64,000 nt of DNA from NCBI RefSeq assembly GCF_009826895.1, contig NZ_WUMV01000009.1:124001-188000 (forward strand), given 5' to 3'. The translations under genes and the position numbers were made by a program. Under the pieces are notes generated by a model. The model ran no database searches. It was given only the letters and a program-made list of their open reading frames with translations, and was not told the origin of the DNA. The DNA is from Stappia sediminis (GTDB lineage Bacteria > Pseudomonadota > Alphaproteobacteria > Rhizobiales > Stappiaceae). Positions 60,649-64,000 of this stretch are shown in pieces. Numbering within the stretch: the first letter of the stretch is position 1; each line of letters begins with the position of its first letter.

Positions 60649-61780
60649 TTATTCCACGTCCTCGACCTCGACCGGCTCCCCGCCCAGAACGCGCTGGGCA
60701 AGCGCTGCTTCCATGAACGCATCGAGGGCGCCGTCAAGCACGGCCTGCGGGTTGGTCGTCTCCACACCCGTTCTCAGATCCTTGACGAGCTGATAGGGCT
60801 GGAGAACGTAGGACCGAATCTGGTGCCCCCAGCCGATCGACGTTTTCGACGCCGCTTCCGCGCTGGCGGCTTCCTCACGCTTTTGCAGCTCGAGTTCATA
60901 GAGCCGCGCTTTCAGCATCGACCATGCCTGCGCGCGGTTCTTGTGCTGTGAGCGTTCGTTCTGGCACTGAACCACGATGCCCGTCGGCTGGTGTGTAATG
61001 CGAACCGCAGAATCCGTCGTGTTGACGTGCTGGCCGCCCGCCCCGGAAGCGCGATAGGTGTCGATCCGGCAGTCGCTCTCGTTGACTTCGATCTCGATGG
61101 AATCGTCGATCACGGGATAGACCCAGACGGAAGCGAAACTCGTGTGGCGTCGCGCCTGACTGTCGTAAGGCGAAATCCGCACGAGGCGATGGACGCCGGA
61201 TTCGGTCTTCAGCCAGCCGTAGGCCCATTCGCCCTTGACGAGAAGCGTGGCGGACTTGATGCCGGCCTCTTCCCCGTCATGCACTTCCAGAAGCTCCACC
61301 TTGTGGCCGTGCTGCTCCGCCCAGCGGGTATACATGCGCAAAAGCATGCTCGCCCAGTCCTGGCTTTCCGTTCCCCCGGCGCCCGCGTTGATTTCGATAT
61401 AGGTATCGTTGGCGTCCGCCTCACCGGACAAAAGGGAGGCAAGCTGTCGCTTCTCGACTTCGCTCTTGAGCGATTTCAGCGTGGTTTCGGCTTCCGTGAC
61501 AACGTCCTGATCGCCTTCGGCCTCGCCAAGCTCGATCAGCTCCAGATTATCGGTCAGATCGCTTTCCAGCCGGCGTACGCCGCCGATATTGTCATCCAGG
61601 TGCTGGCGTTCGCGCATCAGCTTTTGTGCGCGCGAGGGATCGTTCCAAAGCTCCGGATCCTCTGAAAGCGCGTTCAGTTCATCAAGCCGGGATATAGCGG
61701 TATCCCAGTCAAAGATGCCTCCTCAGCAGGCTTATGGCCTGCTTGATTTCGTCGACCACGGCCTCGGTTTCGGCGCGCAT
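60649..61780 (-). CDS. prfB: Peptide chain release factor 2, made by programmed +1 frameshift
   Basis: The protein recognises UGA and UAA. Translation starts at ATG 61780 ([14 protein letters not shown]) and meets an in-frame TGA at codon 24 (61711-61709). The slippery CTT-TGA-C with the internal Shine-Dalgarno AGGAGG (61723-61718) three bases before CTT is the classical autoregulatory site. The +1 shift continues GACTGGGAT ([13 protein letters not shown]) to a 376-aa product, the normal length. The body has GAGGQHVN for peptide release and SPY in place of the usual SPF codon-recognition tripeptide. It lies 114 nt downstream of mrcA on the same strand. Confidence 0.95.
61708..61723 (-). promoter_or_regulatory. 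prfB programmed frameshift signal
   Basis: On the minus strand AGGAGG-CAT-CTT-TGA-C combines an internal Shine-Dalgarno, exact 3-nt spacing, the slippery CUU codon and the poorly terminating UGA-C. When RF2 is scarce, the ribosome shifts +1 and makes full-length RF2; when abundant, it stops after 23 residues. Confidence 0.93.
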
Positions 61781-61894
61781 CGTATCCTCTTTTTCTTGCA
61801 GGTGAATTTTAAGCCGAGCCTGACGGCTCCGCGGGGCGCGACCATAGCCGCACCCCCTGACACTGTAAATATATGAGAAATCCTCACCCGGCGA

Positions 61895-64000
61895 TCAATA
61901 GAGACCGCCGGTTCCCGTCAACACCGCGCGCCCTGCATCCGGCGAAACATCGCGCGGGATACCGATCTCGTCCTGAAAGCCGATAATCGAATATTCATCA
62001 GGCGGTGCGGTGCCCGGCTTGAAGGATTCAAGGATCGTGCCGGGCGCTCCGGCCGAGGCGCGAAGGCCCGTACGACGGTTGATCGGAATGAGTTGCAGGC
62101 CTTCGGGCACCCGGAACTCCACCGGCGGTTCATCGGCAAGGGCCTGCTTCATGAACTCGGTGAAAATCGGCGCGGCGACCTGCCCGCCCGTCGCCCCGCG
62201 GCCCATAGGCTTCGGCGTGTCGTAACCGACGAAAACGCCGACGGCCAGGTTGGGCGTGAAGCCGACGAACCATGCATCCTTTTCGTCGTTCGTCGTACCG
62301 GTCTTGCCGGCAACGGGCCGGCCGACGGCCTGCACCTTGGTCGCCGTGCCGCGCTGGACCACACCTTCCATCATCGAGGTGATCTGATAGGCCGTCATCG
62401 GGTCGAGAACCTGCTCGCGATTGTCTTCCAGTTCAGGCTCCGGCTGGCCGTCCCAGGTCTCGGCGACGCAGGCATCGCAAATGCGCTGGTCGTGCTTGAA
62501 GATCGTCTTGCCGTAGCGGTCCTGGATACGGTCGATAAGCGTCGGGTCAAGCTTGCGCCCGCCATTGGCGATCGTCGCATAGGCGGTTGTCAGGCGCAGG
62601 ACGGTCGTCTCGCCCGCACCAAGCGACATGGAAAGGACCGGTAGCATGTTGTCGTATATGCCGAAACGCTTGGCATATTCGGCGACAAGCGGCATGCCCA
62701 TGTCCTGCGCAAGGCGCACGGTCATGACGTTTCGCGAAAGTTCGATACCAGTGCGCAGCGTCGAGGGGCCGTAGAATTTGCCGCCGTAGTTCTGCGGGCG
62801 CCACGTCGCCAGACCCGGTCCCTGACTGATCTCCAGCGGTGCGTCGAGAACCACGCTCGACGGGGTATAACCGTTATCGAGCGCTGCGGCATATATGAAC
62901 GGCTTGAACGAGGAACCCGGCTGCCGATAGGCTTGCGTCGCGCGGTTGAACTCGCTTTCGGCGAAGCTGAAGCCGCCGGACATCGCCAGCACACGGCCCG
63001 TATAGGGATCGAGCGCGACAAGCGCCCCGGAAACCTTCGGCACCTGCATCAGTTCATAGTAGGACGCTGCCGGGCCTTCCTGCTTTGCGACATAGACCAC
63101 GTCTCCGGGCGCAAGAACATCGGCGGGCGAACTGGGGCTGCGGCCCTTCACCCTTGCCCATTTCATCGCGTCGAAAGGAATGACGCCGCGCTTGCGTTCG
63201 GTGGAGAGCGCGCCCGACACCAGCCTTTCCGGCTGCAGGCCGATTTCCGCCTCGCCGCCCTCAACCGACAGCACGACAGCCAGTGTCCACTCCGGTACGT
63301 CGCCAAGGCCCTCGACTTCGGCAAGCGGCGCGCCCCAATCGCCGGATCCGAGTTCGATCTTCTCGACCGGCCCGCGCCATCCGCCGCGGCGGCGGTCGAA
63401 CTCGATCAGGCCGTCCATCAGCGACTTGCGCGCAAGTTCCTGCATTTCCGGATCGAGCGTGGAACGGACGGACAAACCACCTTCGTAAAGCCGGTCCTCG
63501 CCATACATATCGGCCAGCGTGCGCCGCACTTCCTCGGAGAAATATTCCGATGCGAAGAGATGCGAGCCACGCGTGCGCGGGGTGACTTCAAGCGGCGTTG
63601 CCTTGGCCTTTTCGCCAGTTTCCACATCGACGTAGCCGTTTTCGACCATTCGGTCGATCACCCAGTTGCGGCGCGCGATTGCCGCATCGGTGTGCTTGAA
63701 CGGATGATAGTTGTTGGGCGCCTTGGGAAGGGCTGCGAGATATGCCGCCTCGGCGACGGTAAGCTCATGCACGGACTTGTCGAAATAGACGAGCGCGGCC
63801 GCCGCCACGCCATAGGCGCCAAGGCCAAGGTAGATCTCGTTCAGGTACAGTTCGAGGATCTCGGGCTTCGTGAACGTCTGCTCGATACGCAGCGCCAGCA
63901 CCGCTTCCTTGATCTTGCGTTCGATGGAAAGCTCATTCGTGAGGAGGAAGTTCTTCGCCACCTGCTGCGTGATCGTGGAAGCACCCTGCGGCCGCCGGCC
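61895..64000 (-). CDS. mrcA: Penicillin-binding protein 1A, N-terminus cut by window edge
   Basis: This bifunctional peptidoglycan glycosyltransferase/transpeptidase of the inner membrane is open through base 64000. The visible part begins inside the GT51 domain at RRPQGASTITQQVAKNF, then RKIKEAVLALRIEQ and LNEIYLGLGAYGV. The transpeptidase domain has SSFKP (SxxK), LSRN (SxN) and GKTGTTND (KTG), all intact. An OB-like segment sits between them. About 700 codons are present of the usual 800 or so, so the membrane anchor and first GT motif lie outside. It is followed by prfB. Confidence 0.95.
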   Translation of the reverse strand, partial: GRRPQGASTITQQVAKNFLLTNELSIERKIKEAVLALRIEQTFTKPEILELYLNEIYLGLGAYGVAAAALVYFDKSVHELTVAEAAYLAALPKAPNNYHPFKHTDAAIARRNWVIDRMVENGYVDVETGEKAKATPLEVTPRTRGSHLFASEYFSEEVRRTLADMYGEDRLYEGGLSVRSTLDPEMQELARKSLMDGLIEFDRRRGGWRGPVEKIELGSGDWGAPLAEVEGLGDVPEWTLAVVLSVEGGEAEIGLQPERLVSGALSTERKRGVIPFDAMKWARVKGRSPSSPADVLAPGDVVYVAKQEGPAASYYELMQVPKVSGALVALDPYTGRVLAMSGGFSFAESEFNRATQAYRQPGSSFKPFIYAAALDNGYTPSSVVLDAPLEISQGPGLATWRPQNYGGKFYGPSTLRTGIELSRNVMTVRLAQDMGMPLVAEYAKRFGIYDNMLPVLSMSLGAGETTVLRLTTAYATIANGGRKLDPTLIDRIQDRYGKTIFKHDQRICDACVAETWDGQPEPELEDNREQVLDPMTAYQITSMMEGVVQRGTATKVQAVGRPVAGKTGTTNDEKDAWFVGFTPNLAVGVFVGYDTPKPMGRGATGGQVAAPIFTEFMKQALADEPPVEFRVPEGLQLIPINRRTGLRASAGAPGTILESFKPGTAPPDEYSIIGFQDEIGIPRDVSPDAGRAVLTGTGGLY

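Overview
The window is a GC-rich chromosomal segment of an alphaproteobacterium of the order Hyphomicrobiales (Rhizobiales). The evidence is the gene order (rpsB-tsf-pyrH-frr-uppS; lolCD next to proS; nuoA-N followed by birA, rnj and mce), the short editing-less ProS, the glnBA pair, and a GTTC-N7-GTTC LexA site of the alphaproteobacterial type. A Phyllobacteriaceae- or Aurantimonadaceae-like host seems likely, but the genus cannot be told from the sequence alone. No CRISPR array, prophage or insertion sequence was seen.

Layout. 1-4.2 kb (minus): translation and cell-envelope start-up genes rpsB, tsf, pyrH, frr and uppS (cut by the window edge). 4.4-10.3 kb (minus): dnaE, a 36-codon membrane microprotein gene with a LexA box in front of it, lolD and lolC. 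10.3-17.4 kb: proS, then an accessory patch (a structured RNA with a strong terminator, a secreted lectin-like protein, a cNMP-binding adenylate cyclase), then the conserved set DUF1467, mce, rnj and birA. 17.4-32.8 kb (minus): a complete 14-gene NADH dehydrogenase operon, nuoA to nuoN, with an extra 78-aa membrane protein gene between nuoH and nuoI. 33.3-33.8 kb: two tRNA-Asp genes and tRNA-Val. 34-41 kb (minus): hupB and the proteostasis group lon, clpX, clpP and tig, each followed by a good terminator except clpP. 41.1-43.2 kb (minus): tRNA-Leu, the NAD(P)HX repair enzyme and a VOC protein. 43.5-45.6 kb (plus): glnB-glnA behind a canonical sigma-54 promoter.

45.6-52.9 kb is the variable part. 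It holds a candidate small RNA with a strong terminator, an AT-rich stretch, and a five-gene plus-strand cluster: PAPS-dependent sulfotransferase, APS kinase, ATP sulfurylase, a divergent pyruvate kinase and a TSUP-type permease. A secreted ClpP-fold/SH3-like/SPOR-like protein follows. The middle three genes of the cluster overlap start to stop, so sulfate activation and the pyruvate kinase homologue are translationally coupled. This looks like a self-contained sulfation module.

52.9-64 kb: tyrS, a YhdP/AsmA-like envelope protein, a BCP peroxiredoxin, a DUF455 ferritin-like protein, a LytM-type M23 peptidase, prfB with the programmed +1 frameshift, and the 3' part of mrcA (PBP1A).

The items most worth a second look are the LexA-controlled microprotein (about 8.0-8.1 kb), the sulfation cluster with its coupled pyruvate kinase homologue (46.2-51.0 kb), and the two unassigned structured RNAs (11.9-12.1 and 45.7-45.8 kb).
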